Assembly: GCA_020073465.1 (NCBI GenBank)
Contig: JAIQFC010000024.1
Location: forward strand, 1-64,000
DNA from: Terriglobia bacterium
Lineage (GTDB): Bacteria; Acidobacteriota; Terriglobia; Terriglobales; Acidobacteriaceae
Reading direction: 5' to 3'
Length of the DNA: 64,000 nt
The notes beneath the pieces were generated by a model, which did not search any database, was not told the DNA's origin, and worked only from the letters and a program-made list of their open reading frames with translations. Below, in pieces: positions 57,482 to 64,000 of the stretch; the first letter of the stretch is position 1; every line of letters begins with the position of its first letter. Position numbers and translations under genes: made by a program.

Positions 57482-58350
57482 CACATCACCACCTTGTTCA
57501 GCGGGTACTCGACGATGCCCTGCGCATTTGCTTGCTTGAGTTTTGGGATCAATGACCACGCCGTGTGCTCCTCGATGACGGTGTTGACGGCGACCCATTC
57601 ACCGTCGGCGAGTGGAGCTACAGTGGGGTTCTTTAACGAAGGCAGTACACCGAGGACCGCAGCCAAGTCGGGCTTGCGCACATTGAGCATCAGACCTACG
57701 CGTCCTTGCGCGGCCATCGCTCCGCACAGCATGACGGCCAGATTCTCAATCTTGCGTCGGCGGTCGGGATCGGCCCAGGCTTGTTTATTCGCCACCAGTT
57801 GCGTGTTAGATTCCAGCACGGTTTCGAGAATTCGCAGGTGATTGGCGCGGAGCGAACTGCCAGTCTCAGTGACTTCGACGATGGCATCGGCCAGCAACGG
57901 CGGTTTAACTTCTGTTGCTCCCCAGGAAAACTCGACGCTCACCGAAATGTTGCGGCTCGCAAAGTAGTTGCGGGTGAAGCTGACCAGTTCGGTTGCGACA
58001 ATGCGGCCGTCCAAGTCCTCAGGTTTGTGAAAATCAGAATCCTCGGGCACCGCCAGAACCCACCTCACCTTGCCCATGCTCTGCTTGGCGTAGATCAGGT
58101 CGGTAACGGTGACTACTTCAAGCCCACTCTCGAGCACCCAGTCGAGGCCAGTCAGACCGGCATCGAGGGCTCCGTGCTCGACGTACCGCGCCATCTCCTG
58201 GGCACGAATGAGGAGGCATTCGATCTCCGGATCGTCAGTCGCGGCAAAATAAGAGCGGGCGCTGGTGTAGACGCGCAGTCCCGCGCGGTTGAAGAGATTG
58301 AGAGTCGCTTCCTGCAGACTTCCTTTCGGAATGCCCAGACGTAGTTTCAT
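57481..58350 (-). CDS. hisG: ATP phosphoribosyltransferase HisG (long form)
   Basis: 289 residues from the ATG at 58348-58350. The HisG type is the long form with a C-terminal regulatory domain ([20 protein letters not shown]), and the catalytic part has [25 protein letters not shown] and the PRPP loop [14 protein letters not shown]. It does the first committed step and is normally feedback-inhibited by His. Its ATG overlaps the hisI stop. Confidence 0.95.
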   Translation of the reverse strand: MKLRLGIPKGSLQEATLNLFNRAGLRVYTSARSYFAATDDPEIECLLIRAQEMARYVEHGALDAGLTGLDWVLESGLEVVTVTDLIYAKQSMGKVRWVLAVPEDSDFHKPEDLDGRIVATELVSFTRNYFASRNISVSVEFSWGATEVKPPLLADAIVEVTETGSSLRANHLRILETVLESNTQLVANKQAWADPDRRRKIENLAVMLCGAMAAQGRVGLMLNVRKPDLAAVLGVLPSLKNPTVAPLADGEWVAVNTVIEEHTAWSLIPKLKQANAQGIVEYPLNKVVM

Positions 58351-58706
58351 GACATTGCATCCATTTCCAGGGTTTGGTCCGTGATACCGAGTTGGAGTTC
58401 CTCGGTGAAACATGAACGCGAACCCGTGTGACAGACCTTGCCCTCGCCCTGTACGAGGACCTGCATCAGGACTGTGTCGCGATCACAGTCAGTCCAGGCT
58501 GAGGCAATTCGCAGCCGGTTACCGGAGGTTTCTCCCTTGGTCCACAGGCTGCTGCGGGTGCGGCTATAGAACGTGACGAAGCCCGTCCGGAGACTGACCT
58601 CAAGCGCTTCGCGGTTCATGAAGCCGACCATCAACAACTCACCGGTGGAGGCATCCTGAATCACTGCTGGGGCCAGTCCCTGCATCTTTTCAAAGTCGAT
58701 CTGCAT
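58347..58706 (-). CDS. hisI: Phosphoribosyl-AMP cyclohydrolase HisI
   Basis: 119 residues from the ATG at 58704-58706 (the GTG at 58724 would add 6). Metal/catalytic motifs: [38 protein letters not shown] and C-H-T-G-S-R-S-C-F. It is stand-alone; no HisE domain is fused. As the first structural gene of the operon it lies 48 bp after the attenuator terminator. Confidence 0.94.
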   Translation of the reverse strand: MQIDFEKMQGLAPAVIQDASTGELLMVGFMNREALEVSLRTGFVTFYSRTRSSLWTKGETSGNRLRIASAWTDCDRDTVLMQVLVQGEGKVCHTGSRSCFTEELQLGITDQTLEMDAMS

Positions 58707-58753
58707 GTGGTTCACAACTTTCACGGTGCGTTCCGATTTCTACACAAACTAAA

Positions 58754-58786
58754 AGCCCGCCGATGCGAGATTCGCGTCGGCGGGCT
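58754..58786 (-). terminator. his operon attenuator (terminator) with an alternative antiterminator
   Basis: The minus-strand hairpin AGCCCGCCGA-C-GCGA-ATC-TCGC-A-TCGGCGGGCT has a 10-bp outer stem (58777-58786 with 58754-58763) and a 4-bp inner stem, then TTTAGTTTG. It ends 48 bp before hisI. Its 5' arm, CCCGCCGACGCG (58773-58784), can instead pair in 12 bp, two of them G-T, with CGTGTCGGTGGG at 58829-58840, which lies in the leader peptide gene right after its His codons. This is the terminator/antiterminator arrangement of amino-acid attenuators. Confidence 0.85.
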
Positions 58787-58815
58787 CTGGATTTCCTGTG
58801 AGTTCTTCTAGGCTG

Positions 58816-58887
58816 CTATCCGCGCTCCCCCACCGACACGCTCATCGCATGATGATGATGGTGCCGATGATGGTGAACGAGACTCAT
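58816..58887 (-). CDS. hisL: His-operon leader peptide (HisL-like), 23 codons
   Basis: From the ATG at 58885-58887 to TAG at 58816-58818 the minus strand encodes 23 residues of which eight are His: codons 5-7 and 9-13, interrupted only by Arg at 8 (CAC CAT CAT CGG CAC CAT CAT CAT CAT). Scarcity of charged tRNA-His would stall the ribosome here. The antiterminator strand covers codons 16-20, four codons before the stop, so full translation would occupy it. The promoter at 58898-58926 leaves only about 3-5 nt of 5' untranslated RNA, so the leader mRNA may be near leaderless. The peptide is too short for usual gene calling. Confidence 0.9.
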   Translation of the reverse strand: MSLVHHHRHHHHHAMSVSVGERG

Positions 58888-58897
58888 TCCGCGAGTG

Positions 58898-58926
58898 ATG
58901 TTATGCGAAGCGTCTATCCTAGTCAA
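58898..58926 (-). promoter_or_regulatory. his operon promoter
   Basis: On the minus strand TTGACT (58921-58926, -35) and TAACAT (58898-58903, -10) are separated by exactly 17 bp. The expected start is at about 58891, just before the leader ATG at 58887. No operator repeat is evident around it. Confidence 0.75.
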
Positions 58927-59108
58927 CGGGTCCTTATATGGTCATCGTGTGCGGATCTCGAATGCAGCAACGTGGAAGCAGTGGCACACTATGACAATCG
59001 TCCAGAAACAGTGCGGGACAAACCACTTAGCGCCATCAGAGGGTCCCCTTAAACGGATTGATATCGAAAATTTGAATCCTGTGAATCAATTCTTTGGTAC
59101 AGGAAAGA
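58927..59108. other. Gap upstream of the his promoter
   Basis: This 182-bp stretch separates the trehalose-synthase gene end from the his promoter. I see no terminator or gene in it, although the upstream operon must end here. Confidence 0.4.
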
Positions 59109-60494
59109 CTACGCTGCGATCGGGGCGGGCTTGCTGCCGGCGAGAATTCCAAACAAGAGCAACCAACGCTTCACGTTGGTCGTGATCAGGAAATTCTCTT
59201 TCACGTGCTCGCGTCCGCTCGTTCCGATCCGGCGGGCAAACTCCGGATGCGTGAGCAGGTAGCGGATCTGGAACGCACACCCCTCGACAGAATGCACCAA
59301 GACTCCGGTGAGTTTGTGAATGACCTGGTTGGGAATCCCGCCTACAGCGCCCGCGATAGTGGGCTTGCCCTTCCACAATGCCTCCGTGACGGTCAGGCCA
59401 AAGCCCTCGCGAAGGGACTTCTGGATGACGAGAGTCGACGCTCGCTGAATGGCATTGATCTCCAGCGCGCACCAGGGTGGGAGATCAAGGACGATGATGT
59501 CGGGATCGTTACCTGCCGCCTCTTTTACCTCCTGTAAGACGACCGCGCCCTCGGGATCGTCCGTAGCTCCGCCACCGGCGAGTACCAACTGGCAATCCAC
59601 ATATTTCTTGGCGAGTTTGTAGGCCTCAACTACACCGACTGGATCCTTGAGCCGGTCGAAACGCGAGACTTGGGTCACAATCGGGCGTGAGCGGTCGATT
59701 CCAAAGTCGTCGCACACTTTCTGGATGAAGGAATCATCGAGCTCCTTGTTCTTCTCCGAGAGCGGATCAATGCAAGGGTAGAAAAGATACTGTGGAATGG
59801 GAAGCTGGCGCGCAAACGACTGAGAAGAGAAGATGGCGGCGTCGTACTCCTCGATGAAAGGGCGCAGAAATTCCCACAGTGCAGCGTTGGGGCTCGAGAG
59901 ATCGATATGGCACCTCCAAATCCATTTCGCGGAGGTCTTTTCTTTCGTGCGAACAAGGGCAGCCGGCTGTGGATCGTGGATCACCACCACTTCTTCGGCG
60001 AATTGCATGCGCTGGAGGTTCTGTTCGTTGTACATCAGGAAGATTTCTTGTGCGTGCTTGGTCAATTCATACTGGGCGCCATGCAATGCGTTGTGAAAGG
60101 CTTTCGTAACTTCAAAGAAGTCGTTGCCACCGGTGATGACCTCCCAATGAGTCGGGACTTCAAGCTCTGAGAGCAACGGCACCAGGCGGTTGAGCATTTC
60201 GGCAACGCCGCCACCCACGGCAGTTGAGTTCACCATTTTGACGGTCTTGCCTTTCAAGTCCGCGGCAAGAAAGCGCAGTGCGTCAATTTGCGCTGTGCCA
60301 ATAATGCTCCGGTAATCGTCGAGGTGCGGAGTGGGTGGAGGAACGGGCGGCGTTAGTACGCTGCTGGGAAGTCGCCTGCTGCTCGGGCGGGCCGGGGGTC
60401 CCGCTGGCTTGGATGGCGGAGGCGCGGCCGTCGTCATGGTCGGCGAATTGCTGGAGTGATCATCTCCGGGAATGCGATTGGATTCGGAGCTCAT
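59109..60494 (-). CDS. Trehalose glycosyltransferring synthase (TreT-like)
   Basis: A 461-residue GT4-type glycosyltransferase. The N-terminal 40 residues are Pro/Ser-rich and probably disordered. The GT-B fold follows: NSTAVGGGVAEMLNRLVPLL, HDPQPAALV, then VTQVSRFDRLKDPVGVVEAY, LAGGG and the nucleotide-sugar E-x7-E in QKSLREGFGLTVTEALWKGKP. It is similar to TreT enzymes that join NDP-glucose and glucose to trehalose. It is co-oriented with the DUF5752 gene 12 bp upstream. Confidence 0.88.
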   Translation of the reverse strand: MSSESNRIPGDDHSSNSPTMTTAAPPPSKPAGPPARPSSRRLPSSVLTPPVPPPTPHLDDYRSIIGTAQIDALRFLAADLKGKTVKMVNSTAVGGGVAEMLNRLVPLLSELEVPTHWEVITGGNDFFEVTKAFHNALHGAQYELTKHAQEIFLMYNEQNLQRMQFAEEVVVIHDPQPAALVRTKEKTSAKWIWRCHIDLSSPNAALWEFLRPFIEEYDAAIFSSQSFARQLPIPQYLFYPCIDPLSEKNKELDDSFIQKVCDDFGIDRSRPIVTQVSRFDRLKDPVGVVEAYKLAKKYVDCQLVLAGGGATDDPEGAVVLQEVKEAAGNDPDIIVLDLPPWCALEINAIQRASTLVIQKSLREGFGLTVTEALWKGKPTIAGAVGGIPNQVIHKLTGVLVHSVEGCAFQIRYLLTHPEFARRIGTSGREHVKENFLITTNVKRWLLLFGILAGSKPAPIAA

Positions 60495-60506
60495 TACTTT
60501 CCTTGC

Positions 60507-61187
60507 CTAGTTCAGTACTTGTCCCACGATGCGACCGATTTGCTGCCGAACGCCTTCAAGGGTATTTGTATAAATGTCGATGCGCTCAATTGCCAAAGCG
60601 CTATGGCGAAGACCCATTTCTTCTTCGAGCCATTGGGAGAAATCATTGGACATCCGCTTCAGACGGAGCCGGGCCTCAATGAAGTGGTGATGAATGGAAT
60701 GGACGCTGACTTGTCGCAATGCATCAAGAAACCCGGGCAGCGTATCTGGAACAAAAGGAGTAGGCATCACCACCAGATCTGCGGCACAAAAGAAGAATGG
60801 TTCGTGGGCCGGCCGAGCCGCTGCACGGGGATGCTGCTGCAGAAAGTCTTCGACGATCTCTACCATGCGTGCACGTAGTCCGGCAATTTCTGTGAACTCT
60901 CTCACGTCCACGCTGGCTAACTGCTCCGCCAGGATGGGTTCGTGACAAGCCGAAAGGCTCCAGTGGGCAAAGTCGTTGGAAAAGCCCTGACGAATGAAGT
61001 GATGTTCCTGCAGCGTCCGGAAGGTATGCTGGAAAATCGAGTTATCGGGGCACTCGCGCAATGCCCGAAGCAGTTCGGCAAGGGTGCCTGCCCGTTCGCG
61101 CCCGATACGCAGCAAGTGCTCTGAGGTGTTGAAGTAGAACGGTTTGTCGGGTTTTCGAAGAGGCAATTGTTGTTCTGCAGTTGCCAT
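60507..61187 (-). CDS. DUF5752-family protein
   Basis: A 226-residue helical protein (KPFYFNTSEHLLRIGRERAG, LRECPDNSIFQHTFRTLQEH, FSNDFAHWSLSACHEPILAE, VSVHSIHHHFIEARLRLKRM) that I recognise as the DUF5752 type, often encoded beside trehalose synthesis genes. Function unknown. It sits between the OtsA fusion and the TreT-like gene with short gaps, so it is probably an accessory of that pathway. The ATG is at 61185-61187. Confidence 0.7.
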   Translation of the reverse strand: MATAEQQLPLRKPDKPFYFNTSEHLLRIGRERAGTLAELLRALRECPDNSIFQHTFRTLQEHHFIRQGFSNDFAHWSLSACHEPILAEQLASVDVREFTEIAGLRARMVEIVEDFLQQHPRAAARPAHEPFFFCAADLVVMPTPFVPDTLPGFLDALRQVSVHSIHHHFIEARLRLKRMSNDFSQWLEEEMGLRHSALAIERIDIYTNTLEGVRQQIGRIVGQVLN

Positions 61188-61238
61188 GAGACCTCATGAG
61201 GAATAGCTATGCGTGAATAACAAGGGGGCGATCCTCGT

Positions 61239-63533
61239 TCACCGAACCCCGATGGATGCGCCACGGCGGGACGCTTCGCTGCTGACCTCACCAGTATCCA
61301 AACGTAGTTCGCACAGCTCAGCGACGAGGCTTCCCGCCCAGTAGTAAACGTTATGTTCCCGGAGAGTCTTGCGCATGCGCTGCATGCGAGCTTGCTTTTC
61401 TTCGGGCTCCATTTCCAGCGCGGCGCGAATTGCCTCCGCCGTCTGGTCGATGTCGTAAGGATTCACGTGCAGAGCGTCGCGCAGTTCACGCGCGGCCCCG
61501 GTGAAAATGCTGAGTACCAGCACGCCTCGTTCGTCGTGACGTGCGGCGAGGAATTCCTTGGCTACGAGATTCATGCCATCGTGCAAGGAGGTCACCAGGC
61601 ACAGATCGGCTGCTCGATAATAGGGTTGGATTTCCTTGTGACTGTGTTGCCGGTTCAGTAAGACAATCGGCTTCCATTTGTCCTTCTGAAAACGCCAGTT
61701 GATTCGTTCCGCCTCGGCTTCTACCTCAGCTTGAAGGTCGTGATAACGCTTGATGTGCGTGCGGCTGGGAGCCCCAATCTGCACAAAGGTGAATTGCCCC
61801 TGATATTTCGGATACTTTTCCAGAAATCGCTCGATGGCGAGGAAGCGCTCAAGAATTCCCTTGGTATAGTCGAGGCGATCCACACCCACTCCCAGGAAGG
61901 TGGCGTCAATTCCCAGCGTCTTCAGCAACCCGGAGCGCTCGATGTAAGACGGCTGGTCCGCGGGCTCAGAAGGCAGCTCTGTAAAATCCACGCTGATCGG
62001 GAATGGATGCACGGTCGTAACATGATCACGGCGCTGGATAGAGAAATGCTCCCAGTCGATTCGCGATTCGATGGTCCGGTCGGCGGTATGGAGGAGATTG
62101 TTGCAGTGTGACTGAACATGAAAGCCGATCAAGTCGGCACCGAGCAAGCCGTCCACCAGCTCGCGCTGCCACGGGCAAATGCTAAACGCCTCCGGATTGG
62201 GCCAGGGAATATGCCAGAAGATGGCGACGCGAGCGTCGGGCCTCTCCTCTTTAATCATGCGGGGCAAAAGCGCGAAGTGATAGTCCTGCACCAGGACCAC
62301 AGGTCTCGTGGTGTCCTGCATTTCCTCCAGCACGGCATCGGCGAACTTGCGATTGACCGCCTGGTAGTGCTTCCAATCGTCGGCACGAAAAATGGGCCGA
62401 GTGTGCGCGATGTGGCAGAGCGGCCAGAGACCTTCGTTGGCAAATCCGTAATAGTATCCCTGCTCCTCTTCCTTGGTAAGCCAAACCCGTCTGAGGGTGT
62501 AACGCGGATCTTCCGGGGGCACACGCAGGCGATCATGCTGATCAACGACTTCCAAGTCCGCGTCACCGTTCCCGTGTGCGATCCATGTGCCATCACAAGC
62601 GCAGAGCACCGGCTCAAGAGCGGTGACGAGACCGCTGGGGGGAACCGTTACTTCGAACGACCGGCCCTTTCGCACGTGCCTGTAGGGCTCGCGGTTGGAG
62701 ACCACAAAGAGTCGCCCGTCCTGGAGACGAGTTCGGACGTGAACTGCGAGCCGGTCCGCAGTCCACTGGGACTGTCCCTGCTCACGGAGTCGGGCCTCAG
62801 TCTCCGCCGCAGACCGAGCTGTGGTCAGACTTTCCGCAAACGTTGCCACCTCCCGGGCGAGCGGCCGAAACAGCTCCAGATCCGGCACCCTGATCCGGGT
62901 TGATGCGGTGCGTCCAGTGCGCAGAGCTCGCATCCAGTGCGCCGTGCGTGCGATCGGGCCTTCAATGCTCCAGCGCACAATCAACAACGTAATGAACGCG
63001 ATCAGGACGACGTGCGCCAGCGCGCTGAGGAATGTCTCGCGCCAAATGCGCAGGCTTCGGTCGCGGATGTACCCAGCGTCGTGCACAATCGCGAGGGCCC
63101 CAAGAACTTTGTCGTCGCCATGAAGTGGAACTGCCACAATGTGAACCGAGGTGGTCCCGAGTTTCTGAAATGCATCGGCATCCTTGTCCTGCTTTACTGC
63201 CTGGGAGACGACGGCCGGAGCCGCGTTCATGAGCGGGGCCAATTCTGCCGTCACGGAGATCACGCGGCCTTCGGTGTCGTATACCGCGAGCCCTGCCAGG
63301 TTTTCACGGTTGGCGAAACGCTGCACCGTCCGTTGCAGCGTCTGAGGAGCGTTTCGCTCGAGGTCCCGCTCCACATTCCGCGCAAGACTCTCCCCCAGCA
63401 CCTCAGCGCGCCTTTGCAGATCGCGCCGGAGGCCGCGTTTTTCCACCAGCACCTCGTAGTAGGAGGAGCACAGGGAAACCAGGGTGACGCCGACAATGAG
63501 AGAGATGATGAGTCGGGCGCTCAACAGTCGCAT
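61239..63533 (-). CDS. Trehalose-6-phosphate synthase (GT20) fused to an N-terminal membrane sensor region
   Basis: 764 residues from the ATG at 63531-63533, preceded by GAGGA; the upstream frame extension is basic and unlikely. Residues about 1-190 are a transmembrane helix (LIISLIVGVTLVSLCSSYY), an extracytoplasmic region with a Cache-like look (AVYDTEGRVISVTAELAP, TSVHIVAVPLHGDDKVLGALAIVHD), a second helix (ALAHVVLIAFITLLIVRWSI) and a HAMP-like linker. Then comes GT20: LFVVSNREPYRH, LVQDYHFALLPRMI, GVGVDRLDYTKGI, R-x-x-x-K region LVTSLHDGMNLVAKEFLAAR. It makes trehalose-6-phosphate from NDP-glucose and glucose-6-phosphate. No OtsB phosphatase gene is nearby. Confidence 0.88.
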   Translation of the reverse strand: MRLLSARLIISLIVGVTLVSLCSSYYEVLVEKRGLRRDLQRRAEVLGESLARNVERDLERNAPQTLQRTVQRFANRENLAGLAVYDTEGRVISVTAELAPLMNAAPAVVSQAVKQDKDADAFQKLGTTSVHIVAVPLHGDDKVLGALAIVHDAGYIRDRSLRIWRETFLSALAHVVLIAFITLLIVRWSIEGPIARTAHWMRALRTGRTASTRIRVPDLELFRPLAREVATFAESLTTARSAAETEARLREQGQSQWTADRLAVHVRTRLQDGRLFVVSNREPYRHVRKGRSFEVTVPPSGLVTALEPVLCACDGTWIAHGNGDADLEVVDQHDRLRVPPEDPRYTLRRVWLTKEEEQGYYYGFANEGLWPLCHIAHTRPIFRADDWKHYQAVNRKFADAVLEEMQDTTRPVVLVQDYHFALLPRMIKEERPDARVAIFWHIPWPNPEAFSICPWQRELVDGLLGADLIGFHVQSHCNNLLHTADRTIESRIDWEHFSIQRRDHVTTVHPFPISVDFTELPSEPADQPSYIERSGLLKTLGIDATFLGVGVDRLDYTKGILERFLAIERFLEKYPKYQGQFTFVQIGAPSRTHIKRYHDLQAEVEAEAERINWRFQKDKWKPIVLLNRQHSHKEIQPYYRAADLCLVTSLHDGMNLVAKEFLAARHDERGVLVLSIFTGAARELRDALHVNPYDIDQTAEAIRAALEMEPEEKQARMQRMRKTLREHNVYYWAGSLVAELCELRLDTGEVSSEASRRGASIGVR

Positions 63534-64000
63534 GCAAAGGGTCCTCGAAATCAACTTAGAAAACGAGATGACTGCCGCCACCGGGGCCACAGGCATCGCG
63601 GGAGGTTTGCAGACCCCTGATCTTCCGGACCAGGAAGGACGTCTCCGACGACTCTTCTGTTTTTTTCGGCCGTGTTTGGATGCCACCCTGCCCGTTGGGG
63701 CTGCCGTGAATCAGACGAAGCGGCAAAGGGACCTAGGCACACTGAACCTGGGAATTGGATTGTGCCTTTGGTAGCACCGAGCGTGCCAAACGTAATTCGT
63801 TGACTCCACGCTGTTTATGGTTCACGGAGAAGGAAGTGCCGTGTAATTCTTGCGTGAATAGGCGAATGAACCAGGGAAGGGCGGAATGTGTTGAGCCGAA
63901 GGGGGCTCAGGGGAAAACCTTAGAACACATGCTGCCGACAATCACAGGAGCATGCCGGCGATGGACGCGGACATGAGGTTCGCCATCGTTCCCGCGAGCA
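63534..64000. other. Region without recognised genes at the window end
   Basis: Only short overlapping ORFs without family features are seen, and no terminator. A plus-strand ATG near 63961 opens a frame to the window edge that could be the start of a gene continuing outside, but 13 or so codons are too few to judge. Confidence 0.35.

Noticed and set aside
58849-58875. Simple GAT/ATG trinucleotide repeat
   Set aside because: It is the complement of the His codon run in a short open frame with promoter, stop and attenuator, so it is better explained as a leader peptide than as a microsatellite.
63755-63976. 73-residue plus-strand frame at the window end
   Set aside because: Cys/Arg-rich random-looking composition and no binding site; not supported.

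Overview
The window looks like chromosome of a soil bacterium of the Acidobacteriota (Terriglobia-like). The grounds are a large Oar-type TonB-dependent receptor with a carboxypeptidase-regulatory N-terminus, several CRTAC1/ASPIC-UnbV FG-GAP proteins beside TPR proteins, a conserved dnaG-rpoD pair, and many short dispersed palindromic repeats, two of them inside coding genes. This is inference from family content; no marker search was possible. Bases 1-1913 carry a visibly GC-richer RND efflux adaptor and TolC fragment whose reading frame stops abruptly inside the protein next to a truncated PD-(D/E)xK gene, which suggests a chimeric join or recombination point.

Layout: 2.6-5.9 kb, a lower-GC N6-adenine methyltransferase plus HNH nuclease module. 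5.9-6.9 kb, a non-standard segment bounded by two copies of the rpoD 3' end. It holds a tRNA-Asp-like gene with a long variable arm, a candidate small RNA whose predicted 5' end is antisense to that anticodon arm, and a small ORF. 6.9-10.8 kb, rpoD and dnaG. 11-25 kb, housekeeping and stand-alone genes (OAS-type nucleotidyltransferase, secreted trypsin-like protease, mutS2, sensor kinase, class II aldolase, queA, cysteine dioxygenase, lipoprotein, polA, glmM). 25-36 kb, a CocE-like hydrolase, tRNA-Pro, DinB protein, and a probable sugar locus of GH30, LacI regulator and TonB receptor. 36-49 kb, TPR and FG-GAP proteins, a spermidine-dehydrogenase-like flavoprotein, an M48-like protein lacking its catalytic Glu, a heptaheme cytochrome, a membrane protein and a nickel/cobalt permease. 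49-52 kb, a GH38 alpha-mannosidase. 52.5-58.9 kb, a minus-strand his operon in the order I-G-D-C-B-H-F-A, headed by a His-rich leader peptide and attenuator absent from ordinary gene calls. 59-63.5 kb, a trehalose locus: a membrane-sensor/OtsA fusion, a DUF5752 protein and a TreT-like synthase.

Two regulatory RNAs stand out. The his leader has an excellent promoter, eight His codons, a terminator and a 12-bp antiterminator helix that overlaps the terminator's 5' arm. The 6.5-6.7 kb region pairs a tRNA-Asp-like gene with a short RNA carrying a perfect 14-nt complement to the tRNA anticodon arm, close enough to canonical tRNA-Asp that ordinary tRNA-Asp could also be a target. A further theme is duplicated gene 3' ends lying downstream of the intact gene (rpoD, tRNA-Pro, the DinB gene). 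The rpoD copy differs at 15 of 42 codons without changing an amino acid, so it comes from a functional diverged rpoD rather than a fresh local duplication; this fits integration at gene 3' ends.
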